DNA from: an uncultured Roseiflexaceae bacterium
Lineage (GTDB): Bacteria > Chloroflexota > Chloroflexia > Chloroflexales > Roseiflexaceae
Length of the DNA stretch: 64,000 bases
Direction of reading: 5' to 3'
Assembly (NCBI GenBank): GCA_937974195.1
Contig: CALJIC010000349.1
Span: 1 to 64,000, forward strand
In this document: in pieces, positions 17,572-25,925 of the stretch
How the letters are laid out: each line of letters opens with the position of its first letter
Numbering within the stretch: the stretch's first letter is position 1
The notes under the pieces: model-generated
Databases searched by the model: none
Told to the model about the DNA's origin: nothing
What the model saw: only the letters and a program-made list of their open reading frames with translations
Translations under genes and position numbers: made by a program

Positions 17572-17713
17572 CGCACGTGCCCTCCTCCAGACGATAGCGC
17601 GGCCGCGCCGCCACGCCGATGCGCCGGTGTCGGCAGGATACGTGCCATTGCACGCCGCGCGAGCGGGCGCGGGCGGCGCGGTTGGCCGCGGCGTCTGGGT
17701 GAGGGGTGTGGCC

Positions 17714-18259
17714 TCAGGCCGGGGAAGGGTGGTCGGGCGGTGCGGCGCTTCCCGCGCCGAGCGGGCGCTGCATCAGGACGCTGTCCAGCCAGCGGCCGAA
17801 CTTGAAGCCGATCCCCGCCAGCGTGCCGGCGTGCGTGAAGCCGAGCGCGCGGTGGAGCGCGATCGAGGCCACGTTCGCGCTATCGCCAATCACGGCCACC
17901 ATCTGGCGGTAGCCGCGCTGCGTCGCCTCCTCGATCAGCGTCGCCAGCAGCGTGCGCGCGATGCCCCGGCGCTGGTAGTTGCTCGCGACATAGATCGAGT
18001 CCTCGACGACGTAGCGGTAGCCGGCGCGCGGGCGGTACGGGCCGCAGTAGCAGTAGCCGGCCACCGCGCCGTCGACTTCGGCCACCAGGTAGGGGAATCC
18101 GCGCTCGAGCAGCCCTTCCACCCGCCGGCGCATCTCGTCGAGGTCCGGCGGCTCGTACTCCCACGAGGCTGTGCCGTGGAGCACGCTGTGCGCATAGATC
18201 GCGTGGATCGCGGGGATGTCGGCGGGGCGGACGTGGCGAACGGTGAGTTGAGCTGTCAC
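17714..18259 (-). CDS. PAT-type N-acetyltransferase (phosphinothricin/Met-sulfoximine family)
   Basis: A 181-residue GNAT protein. The GTG at 18259 follows GAGGAG. The diagnostic blocks are GYCYCGPYRPRxGYR, VEDSIYV, the acetyl-CoA loop QRRGIARTLL, QMVAVIGDSxNxASIxLH and GFKFGRWLDSVLMQR. These place it in the PAT/MddA group that acetylates phosphinothricin, methionine sulfoximine or sulfone. The natural role is probably detoxification or amino-acid analogue metabolism. It is complete and of normal length. Confidence 0.9.
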   Translation of the reverse strand: MTAQLTVRHVRPADIPAIHAIYAHSVLHGTASWEYEPPDLDEMRRRVEGLLERGFPYLVAEVDGAVAGYCYCGPYRPRAGYRYVVEDSIYVASNYQRRGIARTLLATLIEEATQRGYRQMVAVIGDSANVASIALHRALGFTHAGTLAGIGFKFGRWLDSVLMQRPLGAGSAAPPDHPSPA

Positions 18260-18387
18260 CCTGCAAACTCCTCTGGATCAAAAAGAGGGATGCGCCGGTA
18301 GCAACGCTGCCAGCACACCCCACGGCGGGACCAGAGACGCTCGGAGACACGCCCAGGCGGCGCAGCCCCAGCGCGTCTCCGAGGTAT

Positions 18388-18675
18388 TTAGTAGCGGCTG
18401 CGCGGCGGCGGGCGCCGGCCTCCGCCGCGCTCCTTCTCCTCCGCCTCATTGACCCGCAGCTGGCGGCCCTCGATCTCGAGGCCGTCCACGGCCCGGATCA
18501 CCGCGTTGACATCGTCGGTCTCCAGCTCGACGAAGCCGAACCCGCGCGAGCGGCCCGTGTCGCGGTCCGTGATCACCCGTGCGCTCTGCACCTCGGCGTG
18601 GGATGCGAAGAGCTGCTCCAGCGTCAGATCGTTCACGCTCCAGGGCAGGTTCCCGACGAACAGCTTGACGTACAT
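18388..18675 (-). CDS. Single-RRM RNA-binding protein
   Basis: A 95-residue protein. The ATG at 18675 has GGAGAG 8 nt upstream. RNP2 is KLFVGNL (about residues 4-10) and RNP1 is RGFGFVEL (about 43-50). A short Gly/Arg/Pro tail follows. Such proteins bind single-stranded RNA and resemble the cold-inducible Rbp proteins of cyanobacteria. It is one of two tandem RRM genes. Confidence 0.92.
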   Translation of the reverse strand: MYVKLFVGNLPWSVNDLTLEQLFASHAEVQSARVITDRDTGRSRGFGFVELETDDVNAVIRAVDGLEIEGRQLRVNEAEEKERGGGRRPPPRSRY

Positions 18676-18779
18676 TGTGACTCTCTCCAATCATCGCGCA
18701 TACGCGCGCCTACACCCGACACGCCCCTGCCCGCGAGGGGAGGAGCTGCGTACAATCGGACAGTGGCTTCACCTGGGCG

Positions 18780-19067
18780 CTACCAGGAGCCGCGGCGGTT
18801 GCGGTTGCCCCGGCGCCGGCTGTCGTCGGCGGGCCGCGCCTCGTTCAGCCGGAGCGTCTGGCCCATCAGCTCTTGGCCGGCCAGCCCTGAGATCGCCGCC
18901 ATCCCCGCGTCGCGCGAGACCATCTCGACGAAGCCGAAGCCGCGCGAGGCGCCGCTGAAGCGGTCGCGCACGACCGTCACGGAGCGAATCTTCCCATACT
19001 GCTCGAATATCCGCTGGAGGTCCTCCTCCATCGCATCGCTCGCGAGATTGCCGACGAAGATGTTCAT
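18780..19067 (-). CDS. Single-RRM RNA-binding protein (paralogue)
   Basis: A 95-residue protein. The ATG at 19067 has TAGGAGG upstream. RNP2 is NIFVGNL and RNP1 is RGFGFVEM, with an Arg/Asn/Gly-rich tail (RRRGNRNRRG). It lies 104 bp upstream of the second RRM gene. The gap contains a small CCCCT/AGGGG hairpin. The pair probably arose by duplication. Confidence 0.92.
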   Translation of the reverse strand: MNIFVGNLASDAMEEDLQRIFEQYGKIRSVTVVRDRFSGASRGFGFVEMVSRDAGMAAISGLAGQELMGQTLRLNEARPADDSRRRGNRNRRGSW

Positions 19068-19384
19068 TAGGGCCTCCTATCACGTATGAACAGGCTAGCG
19101 CAAGTCGGCGTGCTACGCAGCAGCTGCGTCCGCCGGTGCAGCCGCCGTGGCAGTACTCCGGCGCGGAGATCGTTCGAGCAGGCCGTACGAGTGGCGCCTG
19201 TGAGGATTAGCAGCGGCCGTTCCTCTTCTATCACGAACCGCTTGATCGAAACCAGGCGCTCAGTGATGTGAGTCGAGCGAGGAGCTCGAGGCGAGTCAAG
19301 TCAGGACGAGAGGATGATGCGTCTGGTAGTATACCATGCGGGGCAGATGATGTCTATGAAGCTTTTGCGGCCGGAGGATCAGCG
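19068..19384. other. Intergenic region, RRM genes and APH-like gene diverge
   Basis: This 317-bp region should hold promoters for both directions. A TGGTAGTAT extended -10 lies at 19324-19332, 53 bp before the plus-strand GTG. No convincing ORF or RNA gene is seen. Confidence 0.5.
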
Positions 19385-20257
19385 GTGACGCAGCAGCCGA
19401 CCGATGAGGTCCTGGAGTGGTTCGGAGTCCGCGTTGTTGCGCCGCTGGGCGGAAGGCTCAACCAGCACTGGCTGGTCGAGTCGCGCGGCGAGCCGCTCGT
19501 CCTGCGCCGCTGGTCGCAGCCGCCCGACGAGATCGACTACGAGCTGCGCCTGCTGGCTCGCCTCGCGGCGCTGGGGTGGCCGGTGGCGCCGGCGCTCGCC
19601 GGGCCGGTCGAGCTGGCCGGCCAGCGCTGGAGCCTCGCCCCGTACCTCCCCGGCGACCCGCCGTTGCTCGAGGGCCCGGCCGCTGAGCAGCACGCCCGCG
19701 GGCGGCTCCTCGCGACGCTGCACGCCGACCTGGCCCGGCTCGACGGGTTTGGCCAGCGCGGCGCGTGGCGGCGGTGCGAGGAGATCCTCGGCGACGAGGC
19801 GCTGGACCAGGCCCTCGCCGATCACGAGCGGGCGCGGCCGGAGGAGGTCCGCGTCCTGCGCTGGCACCTCGAGCGGGCCCGCGAGCGGGTCGCCGGGATC
19901 CCGCTGCGCGCCCGGCCCGGCATCGTCGTCCACGGCGACTTCACGCCCTGGAACCTGCGCTTCAAAGGCGGGCGCCTCTCCGGCATCCTCGACTTCGAGC
20001 TCGCCCACTGGGACCACCGCGTCGGCGACTTCGCGCTCGCGTGGCGCGGCAAGTACGACGCGGTGATCCACGGCTACGCCTCGGTGTCGCCGCTCGAGCC
20101 GGAGGAGTGGGCGCTCATCACGCCGCTCTGGTGGGCGAGCCTGATCGATGCCGCCTGCCGCCACCTGCGCAGCGGGACGCGCGACGACGGCTGGATCATG
20201 AAGAAGCTCCTGCAGCGCTCGCCGCTGATGGGCCCGGACGCGGAGGAGTTCCGCTAG
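19385..20257 (+). CDS. Aminoglycoside phosphotransferase-like kinase
   Basis: A 290-residue protein of the APH/choline-kinase fold. The GTG at 19385 is chosen because CGGAGGATC lies just upstream. The catalytic loop is VVHGDFTPWNLRF (about residues 177-189) and the metal-binding Asp lies in ILDFELAHWD, followed by RVGDFAL. Members phosphorylate antibiotics, homoserine, choline, thiamine and other small alcohols. Nothing here fixes the substrate. Confidence 0.85.
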   Translation: MTQQPTDEVLEWFGVRVVAPLGGRLNQHWLVESRGEPLVLRRWSQPPDEIDYELRLLARLAALGWPVAPALAGPVELAGQRWSLAPYLPGDPPLLEGPAAEQHARGRLLATLHADLARLDGFGQRGAWRRCEEILGDEALDQALADHERARPEEVRVLRWHLERARERVAGIPLRARPGIVVHGDFTPWNLRFKGGRLSGILDFELAHWDHRVGDFALAWRGKYDAVIHGYASVSPLEPEEWALITPLWWASLIDAACRHLRSGTRDDGWIMKKLLQRSPLMGPDAEEFR

Positions 20258-20293
20258 GCGCCGCCCGGCGGCTGCGGAGGACGCGAGAGGCAC

Positions 20294-21001
20294 ATGCAAC
20301 CACCGAAGGACACGGAGCGCACGCTCCGCACCACCGCCGGGGAGTTCCCGCTGCACGAGTATCGCCTGCGGCTGGCCGGGCGCGAGTGGAGCATCCTGCA
20401 CACCGGCGCGGTCCTGACGCTCGCCGACGAGGCGCGCTTCTTCCGCGAGCTGCGCGACCGGCTGCCCTACGGGGTGGCCCTCTGGCCGGCGGCGATCGCC
20501 CTCGCCCACGATGTGGCCTCCCGCCCCGACGCGTTCCGCGGCCGGCGGGTGCTGGAGCTCGGCGCCGGCACCGGCCTGCCCGGAATCGTCGCCGCGTCGC
20601 TCGGCGGCCAGGTGGTCCAGACCGACCGTCACGAGCTGGCGCTGGCGGTCTGCAGGCGCAACGGCGAGCGCAACGGCCTCGCGGCGATCGAGTACCGCCT
20701 GGCGGACTGGACCGACTGGAGCGACGACGGGCGCTACGACTGGATCCTCGGCTCGGACATTCTCTACGGCGAGATTCTGCACCCTCACCTGCGCCGGATC
20801 TTCGAGGCCAACCTCGCGCCGGGCGGGCGGGTGCTGCTCGCGGACCCCTTCCGCGCCGTGAGCCTGCGGCTGCTGGAGGAGCTGGAGGCCGCCGGCTGGA
20901 CGATCGCGCTGAGCAAGTGGACCGTCGGGGAGCAGGAGGAGCCGCGCTCGATCGGCGTCTTCGAGCTGGCGCCGCCTGGCGAAGAGCGGCCGGCCTCCTG
21001 A
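20294..21001 (+). CDS. Class I SAM-dependent methyltransferase
   Basis: A 235-residue protein. Motif I is VLELGAGTGLPG (about residues 87-98), with an acidic post-II residue in QTDRHEL and motif IV in ILGSDILYGE. The arrangement, with a leading ALWPAAIALA segment, is like the Methyltransf_16 group that methylates proteins or small molecules. It lies 36 bp after the APH-like gene, so the two are likely co-transcribed. Confidence 0.85.
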   Translation: MQPPKDTERTLRTTAGEFPLHEYRLRLAGREWSILHTGAVLTLADEARFFRELRDRLPYGVALWPAAIALAHDVASRPDAFRGRRVLELGAGTGLPGIVAASLGGQVVQTDRHELALAVCRRNGERNGLAAIEYRLADWTDWSDDGRYDWILGSDILYGEILHPHLRRIFEANLAPGGRVLLADPFRAVSLRLLEELEAAGWTIALSKWTVGEQEEPRSIGVFELAPPGEERPAS

Positions 21002-21039
21002 GTGCCGCTCAGAGCGGCGAGGCCGCCACCCGGGCGCGC

Positions 21040-22716
21040 CTACCGCGCCCGCAGGATCTCATCCGCCTCCCAGATCCGGTACGAGTACCCCTGCTCGGCC
21101 AGGAACAGCTGCCGGTTGTGGGCGAAGTCCAGCTCGCTCGTATCGCGGGTGACGAGCGTGTAGAAGTGCGCCTGCCGCCCGTCCGCCTTCGGACGCAGGA
21201 TGCGCCCCAGCCGCTGCGCCTCCTCCTGGCGGCTGCCGAAGGTCCCCGAGACCTGGATGAGCAGCTCGGCGTCCGGCAGGTCCAGCGCGAAGTTCCCGAC
21301 TTTCGAGATGATCAGCAGGCTCTCCTCGCCGCTGCGGAAGGCGTCGAACAGCCGCTCCCGCTCGCGCTGCGGCGTCCTGCCGGTGATCAGCGGCGCGGCC
21401 AGGTTGTCGGCGATGTACTGGAGCTGCCCCAGGTACTGCCCGATCACCAGCGTCGGCGCGCCGGGGTGCATATCGAGCAGCGCCCGCACCAGCTTCAGCT
21501 TGCGCGGGTTCTCGGCGGCGATGCGGTGCTGGTCGCGCGGCTCGGCCAGCGCGTAGGCCATGCGCTCCTCATCTGGCAGGCTCACCCGCACCTCGTTGCA
21601 GCTCGCCTCGGCGATCCAGCCCCGCGCCTCCAGGTCGCGCCACGGCACGTCGTACTTCTTCGGCCCGATCAGCGCGAACACGTCCCCCTCGCGCCCGTCC
21701 TCCCGCACCAGCGTCGCGGTCAGCCCGAGCCGCCGGCGGGCCTGGATCTCGGCCGTGGCGCGGAACACCGGCGCCGGCAGCAGGTGGACCTCGTCGTACA
21801 CGATCAGCCCCCACTCGCGCTCGCTGAACAGGCGCAGGTGCGGGAAGTCGCCGTCCTTCTCGGTGCGGTGGGTCAGCATCTGGTAGGTCGCCACGGTCAC
21901 CGGCGCGATGCCTTTGGCGCCGCCGGTGTACTCCGAGACCTGCTCCGGGGCCAGATCGGTGCGCGCCAGCAGCTCGCGCCGCCACTGGTTCACCGAGGTG
22001 CGGTTGGTGGTGAGGATGAGCGTGCTCTGCCCGACGAGCGCCATCGCGGCGATGCCGACGATCGTCTTGCCGGAGCCGGGCGGCAGCACCACCACCCCCG
22101 AGCCGCCGCGCACATCGCCGCCGGCGTAGAACGCGTCGGCCGCCTCCTGCTGGTAGTCGCGGATGTGGAAGCGGTCCAGGCGCAGCCCGATCGGCAGCTC
22201 CTCGCCCTCGACGTAGCCGGCCAGGTCCTCGGCCGGCCAGCCCACCGCCACCAGGGCCTGCTTGAGCAGACCGCGGTTGGCCGGCGGCACCGCGCGCCCC
22301 AGCGCGCCGCGCGGCGGTCCCAGCAGCGGCGCGATCTCCCGCCTGCGCGCCAGCTCGGCCAGCAGCGCCGGCTCGAACGACGCCAGGCGCAGCTCGCCCT
22401 CCTGCATCACCAGCTTGAGCCGCCCCCAGCGCCCCGCCAGCTCGTGGATGTCGGCGATGATATTGGCGGGCACCGGGTACTTGGCGAAGGCCCGCAGCCG
22501 CGCGACCATCTCGTCGGCGCTCAGCCCGGCGGAGGCCGCGTTCCACAGCGAGAGGGGTGTGATGCGGTAGGTGTGGATGTACTCGGGGCTCTTCTCCAGC
22601 TCCGCGAACGGCGCGATCGCGTCCCTGGCGGCGGCGAAGCGCTCGCTCTGCGTCTCGAGCAGCAGCGTCCGGTCGCTCTGGACGATCAGCGGGTTCGCGG
22701 GCGTGTACTCAGTCAT
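21040..22716 (-). CDS. XPB/Ssl2-type SF2 DNA helicase
   Basis: A 558-residue helicase with an N-terminal domain (about residues 1-180) resembling the XPB damage-recognition region. Walker A is PPGSGKTIVG and the motif II box is YDEVHLLP. Motif III region TATLVREDGR, motif V around LISKVGNFALDLP and motif VI around QRLGRILRPKADGR are also present. An ATG at 22719 lies adjacent, and GAGGTG fits the 22716 start better. Bacterial XPB helicases unwind 3'-5' and are linked to DNA repair. It is divergent from iolB. Confidence 0.9.
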   Translation of the reverse strand: MTEYTPANPLIVQSDRTLLLETQSERFAAARDAIAPFAELEKSPEYIHTYRITPLSLWNAASAGLSADEMVARLRAFAKYPVPANIIADIHELAGRWGRLKLVMQEGELRLASFEPALLAELARRREIAPLLGPPRGALGRAVPPANRGLLKQALVAVGWPAEDLAGYVEGEELPIGLRLDRFHIRDYQQEAADAFYAGGDVRGGSGVVVLPPGSGKTIVGIAAMALVGQSTLILTTNRTSVNQWRRELLARTDLAPEQVSEYTGGAKGIAPVTVATYQMLTHRTEKDGDFPHLRLFSEREWGLIVYDEVHLLPAPVFRATAEIQARRRLGLTATLVREDGREGDVFALIGPKKYDVPWRDLEARGWIAEASCNEVRVSLPDEERMAYALAEPRDQHRIAAENPRKLKLVRALLDMHPGAPTLVIGQYLGQLQYIADNLAAPLITGRTPQRERERLFDAFRSGEESLLIISKVGNFALDLPDAELLIQVSGTFGSRQEEAQRLGRILRPKADGRQAHFYTLVTRDTSELDFAHNRQLFLAEQGYSYRIWEADEILRAR

Positions 22717-22753
22717 CATCACCTCGTCGCCTCTTCCCCCGGTTGCTCGCCGT

Positions 22754-22789
22754 ATTATACCGGTGCGCGCCTGCGCTTTGTGGTAAAGT
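22754..22789. promoter_or_regulatory. Divergent -10 elements for the helicase and iolB
   Basis: On the minus strand GGTATAAT ends at 22754, 38 bp from the helicase start. On the plus strand the extended -10 TGGTAAAGT at 22781-22789 is 35 bp from the iolB ATG. Confidence 0.55.
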
Positions 22790-22823
22790 AGGCCCATCCA
22801 CACGCAGCACTGGAAGGAGCCCA

Positions 22824-23684
22824 ATGCCCATGACGCAGCCGAACCTGCTGATCGCGCCGCACGTGCCTGCCGCCGATGGGACGGTGGTCGCCGTGAGCCC
22901 GGCCGAGGCCGGCTGGCGCGACCTGAGCTTCGCCGCCCACCAGATCCCCGCCGGTGGCCGGCTCGAAGGCGCAACCGGGGAGAGCGAGCTGGCGCTGGTG
23001 CTGCTCGGCGGCCGCGCGACCGTCGAGTCCTCCGCCGGCCGCTGGGAGGGGATCGGCGGCCGCGCCAGCGTGTTCGACGGCATGCCCTTCGCGCTCTATC
23101 TGCCGCCCGGCACCAGCTACGTGGTCCACGCCGAGACTGCGCTCGACATCGCCCGCGCCTGGTGCCCGGTGGACCCGGCGGCCGGCGCGGAGCTCCAGGC
23201 GCGCCTGATCACGCCCGCCGATGTGGCGGTGGAGGTGCGCGGCGGCGGCAACGCCACCCGCCAGATCAACCACATCATGCCGGCCGAGTTCCCCGCCCAG
23301 CGCCTGCTGGTGGTCGAGGTCTACACGCCCGCCGGCAACTGGTCCAGCTACCCGCCGCACAAGCACGACGTGCACGACCCGCCGCGCGAGGTCTGCCTGG
23401 AGGAGATCTACTACTACCGCATCTCCGCGCCGGACGGCTACGCCATCCAGCAGATCTACAGCCCCGAGCGCGGGCTGGACGCCCTGCTGCGCGCCCGCGA
23501 CGGCGACCTGGTGCTGGTGCCGTACGGCTACCACCCGGTGGTGGCGCCCCCCGGCTACGATGTGTACTACCTCAACGCGCTGGCCGGCAGCGCCCACGCC
23601 ATGACCGCGGCGGACGACCCGCGCTACGCCTGGGTGCGCGAGCGCTGGCCCGAGCCGGACCCGCGCGTGCCGCTCGTGAGGTAG
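22824..23684 (+). CDS. iolB: 5-deoxy-glucuronate isomerase
   Basis: A 286-residue cupin enzyme of myo-inositol breakdown; it converts 5-deoxy-D-glucuronate to 2-deoxy-5-keto-gluconate. The ATG at 22824 follows AAGGAG. Diagnostic blocks are YPPHKHD, CLEEIYYYR, VPYGYHPV and YYLNALAG, with metal-ligand His and Glu residues in the first two. No other iol genes lie in the window, so it stands alone here. A hairpin terminator follows. Confidence 0.93.
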   Translation: MPMTQPNLLIAPHVPAADGTVVAVSPAEAGWRDLSFAAHQIPAGGRLEGATGESELALVLLGGRATVESSAGRWEGIGGRASVFDGMPFALYLPPGTSYVVHAETALDIARAWCPVDPAAGAELQARLITPADVAVEVRGGGNATRQINHIMPAEFPAQRLLVVEVYTPAGNWSSYPPHKHDVHDPPREVCLEEIYYYRISAPDGYAIQQIYSPERGLDALLRARDGDLVLVPYGYHPVVAPPGYDVYYLNALAGSAHAMTAADDPRYAWVRERWPEPDPRVPLVR

Positions 23685-23697
23685 CCGAGCGCTGAGG

Positions 23698-23721
23698 CGT
23701 GGAGGGCCTGCGCCCTCCACG
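23698..23721 (+). terminator. Hairpin downstream of iolB
   Basis: A perfect 10-bp stem CGTGGAGGGC/GCCCTCCACG with a CTGC loop, followed by ACCCTCTTCTCC. It is a plausible terminator with a weak pyrimidine tail. Confidence 0.6.
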
Positions 23722-23861
23722 ACCCTCTTCTCCCCCTGCGGCGGAGGGTGAGGATCGGTGGTGCAGTCTCGGCGCGCTGTGCCCGCATGGGTTTTCGTGC
23801 AGCCCATGTCATCAGAAAGAACCATGTTGGATAGTACATCGCCGAAACACTTGACAATATA

Positions 23862-23870
23862 TGGTATGAT
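23862..23870 (+). promoter_or_regulatory. Extended -10 promoter of the min operon
   Basis: TGGTATGAT sits in an AT-rich patch unusual for this genome. A TTGACA at 23851-23856 is too close (8 bp) to serve as its -35. Confidence 0.55.
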
Positions 23871-23921
23871 GGTGAGCAAGCGACCGCAACATTTGCGCTA
23901 CTGTCACAACTCTGCGCCGCC

Positions 23922-24581
23922 ATGTCGAACCTGATCGTCATCAAGGGCAGCCGCGACGGCCTTCGGCTCCAGCTGGACGAGGAGGCGGCCTGGCCGGATC
24001 TGATCGAGGCGCTGCGCGAGCAGCTCGGCCAGGGCGCGCAGTTCTACAATGGCGCGAAGGTCACGGTGGATGTCGGCGAGCGGGCGCTGGCGCCGGATCA
24101 GCTGGCCGCCATGCTCGAGCTGATGCGCCAGCATCACCTCGAGCCGGAGGCGCTGGCCTCGAACTCGCGCGACAGCCGCAACGCGGCGCGGGCGGCAGGT
24201 GTGACAGCGCGGGCGCTGAACCGGAGCGTGAGCGCTGCGGACGAGCGCGGCGACGCGACCCTTGTGCAGCGCACCATTCGCTCCGGTCAGGTGGTGCGGC
24301 ATCATGGGCACGTCACCGTCCTGGGCGATGTCAACGCCGGGGCTGAGATCATCGCCGGAGGGAGCGTGATCGTCTGGGGCCGGCTGCGCGGCACGGTTCA
24401 CGCCGGCGCGCTCGGCGACGCGACGGCCGTGATCTGCGCGCTGGAGCTTGCGCCGACCCAGCTGCGCATCGCCGATCTGATCGCCCGCGCGCCGGACGGC
24501 GGGGTGGCCCGCGTGCCGGAGATCGCGCGCATTGTGGATGGGCAGATCAGCGTCGAGCCCTGGAGCGCACACCGCAGATAA
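23922..24581 (+). CDS. minC: Septum-site protein MinC
   Basis: A 219-residue inhibitor of FtsZ assembly. The N-terminal domain (about 1-100) starts IVIKGSRDGLRLQLDE. The C-terminal beta-helix domain (about 118-215) carries the conserved RSGQxVxxxGHVTVLGDVNxGAE and the GxxIVWGRLRGxxHAG block that binds MinD. It is the first gene of minC-minD-minE. The ATG at 23922 has only a weak ribosome site. Confidence 0.93.
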   Translation: MSNLIVIKGSRDGLRLQLDEEAAWPDLIEALREQLGQGAQFYNGAKVTVDVGERALAPDQLAAMLELMRQHHLEPEALASNSRDSRNAARAAGVTARALNRSVSAADERGDATLVQRTIRSGQVVRHHGHVTVLGDVNAGAEIIAGGSVIVWGRLRGTVHAGALGDATAVICALELAPTQLRIADLIARAPDGGVARVPEIARIVDGQISVEPWSAHRR

Positions 24582-24593
24582 TTGCAGGTTGCC

Positions 24594-24628
24594 GATTGGA
24601 GATCGCAGCGCTCAGAAGATCTCCAATC
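24594..24628. repeat. Interrupted palindrome between minC and minD
   Basis: Perfect 11-bp arms GATTGGAGATC (24594-24604) and GATCTCCAATC (24618-24628) are extended by TTGCAG/TGCAA outside. It resembles the word-like repeats found elsewhere and lies in the minC-minD mRNA, where it could form a hairpin. Confidence 0.65.
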
Positions 24629-24649
24629 TGCAATCGTACGGGGGGAGCC

Positions 24650-25462
24650 ATGCCTCGAGTCATCACCATCACCTCCGGGAAAGGCGGGGTCGGCAAGACG
24701 ACCACCACCGCCAACCTCGGCACCGCGCTGGCCATGTCCGGCGCGAAGGTGGCCGTCGTGGACGCCGACATCGGCCTGCGCAACCTGGACGTCGTGATGG
24801 GCCTGGAGAACCGGATCGTCTACGACCTCGTCGATGTGATCGAGGGGCGCTGCCGGCTGCGCCAGGCGCTGATCAAAGACAAGCACTTCCCCGACCTGTG
24901 CCTCCTGCCGGCCGCCCAGACGCGCGACAAGGACGCGGTCAGCAGCGATGACATGATCGCGCTCACCAACCAGCTGCGCGCTGAGTTCGACTACGTGCTG
25001 GTGGACAGCCCGGCCGGCATCGAGAGCGGCTTCCGCAACGCGATCGCCGGCGCGGACGAGGTGCTGATCGTCACCACCCCGGAGGTCTCGGCCGTTCGTG
25101 ACGCGGACCGCATCATCGGCCTGGTGGAGGCGTTCGAGAAGGGCCACCCGCGGCTGGTGCTCAACCGCATCAAGGCGCGCATGGTGAGCCGCGGCGAGAT
25201 GATGAGCATCGAGGACGTGCTGCAGATCCTGGCGATCGACCTGATCGGGGTGGTGCCGGACGACGAGGCGATCATCACGTCGACGAACCGCGGTGAGGTT
25301 GCGGTGCTGGATCGCAGCTCGCGCGCCGGGCGCGCCTTCGCCGATATCGCCCGCCGCCTGATGGGCGAGGAGGTGCCGTTCGCGGCGCTCGATGAGCAGC
25401 CCGGCTTTATGGAGCGCTTCTTCGGTATCTTCAGCCGCCGGCCGCATGGGAGCGAGCGCTAA
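24650..25462 (+). CDS. minD: Septum-site ATPase MinD
   Basis: A 270-residue ParA/MinD ATPase that recruits MinC to the membrane. The ATG at 24650 follows GGGGGGAG. The deviant Walker A KGGVGKTT is at residues 11-18, and the DADIGLRNLD block and VDSPAGIE follow. The C-terminus ends with the amphipathic membrane-targeting helix FMERFFGIFSRR plus a short tail. It is cotranscribed with minC and minE. Confidence 0.96.
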   Translation: MPRVITITSGKGGVGKTTTTANLGTALAMSGAKVAVVDADIGLRNLDVVMGLENRIVYDLVDVIEGRCRLRQALIKDKHFPDLCLLPAAQTRDKDAVSSDDMIALTNQLRAEFDYVLVDSPAGIESGFRNAIAGADEVLIVTTPEVSAVRDADRIIGLVEAFEKGHPRLVLNRIKARMVSRGEMMSIEDVLQILAIDLIGVVPDDEAIITSTNRGEVAVLDRSSRAGRAFADIARRLMGEEVPFAALDEQPGFMERFFGIFSRRPHGSER

Positions 25463-25477
25463 CTGAAAGGGTCTGCT

Positions 25478-25738
25478 ATGGGCGTTCTAGACTCACTCTT
25501 CCGCCGGCGTGACAACAGTGCATCGGCTGCCAAGACGCGGCTGCTCAAGGTTCTGGTGGACGACCGCTACAAGCTGACGCCGGACATGATGGCGCAGCTG
25601 AAGACCGACCTGGCCGAGGTCTTCGCCCGCTATCTGCCGTCGATCGACCCGGACTCGATCGAGGTGACGCTGCAGCGCGGCGAGTCGAACGACCACCTCA
25701 AGGCCGATATCCCGCTGCGCCGGACACCCAATCCGTAG
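25478..25738 (+). CDS. minE: Topological specificity factor MinE
   Basis: An 86-residue protein of normal size. The N-terminal membrane-binding segment (LDSLFRRR) is followed by the MinD-interaction helix and the C-terminal dimerisation domain (residues 35-82). MinE stimulates the MinD ATPase and drives pole-to-pole oscillation. It begins 15 bp after minD and has a GAAAGGG site. Confidence 0.93.
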   Translation: MGVLDSLFRRRDNSASAAKTRLLKVLVDDRYKLTPDMMAQLKTDLAEVFARYLPSIDPDSIEVTLQRGESNDHLKADIPLRRTPNP

Positions 25739-25824
25739 GCGCCGCGCTCACACCACGCACCGTGCGTCCCCCGTGCGGCGCCAGTACGCGCATGCCGCAC
25801 ATCCCCCCTTTTCCTGCCGTGCCC

Positions 25825-25854
25825 GTGACATCTCCGTCCAACATGCGGTACAAT
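25825..25854 (+). promoter_or_regulatory. Promoter of the AI-2E family transporter gene
   Basis: GTGACA (25825-25830), an 18-bp spacer and TACAAT (25849-25854), each one mismatch from consensus, about 70 bp before the ATG. Confidence 0.6.
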
Positions 25855-25925
25855 AATTGAGATTGATATCTGTAATCCACCAGCGGGACCGTGATCTCGC
25901 GATCGCAGCTTCATTGGGGTAGCGT

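Noticed and set aside
19765..22791. A 1008-codon plus-strand open frame
   Set aside because: It runs through the APH-like and methyltransferase genes out of frame and antisense to the XPB helicase. The composition is Arg/Ala/Pro-rich with no domain, as expected from a shadow frame in high-GC DNA.
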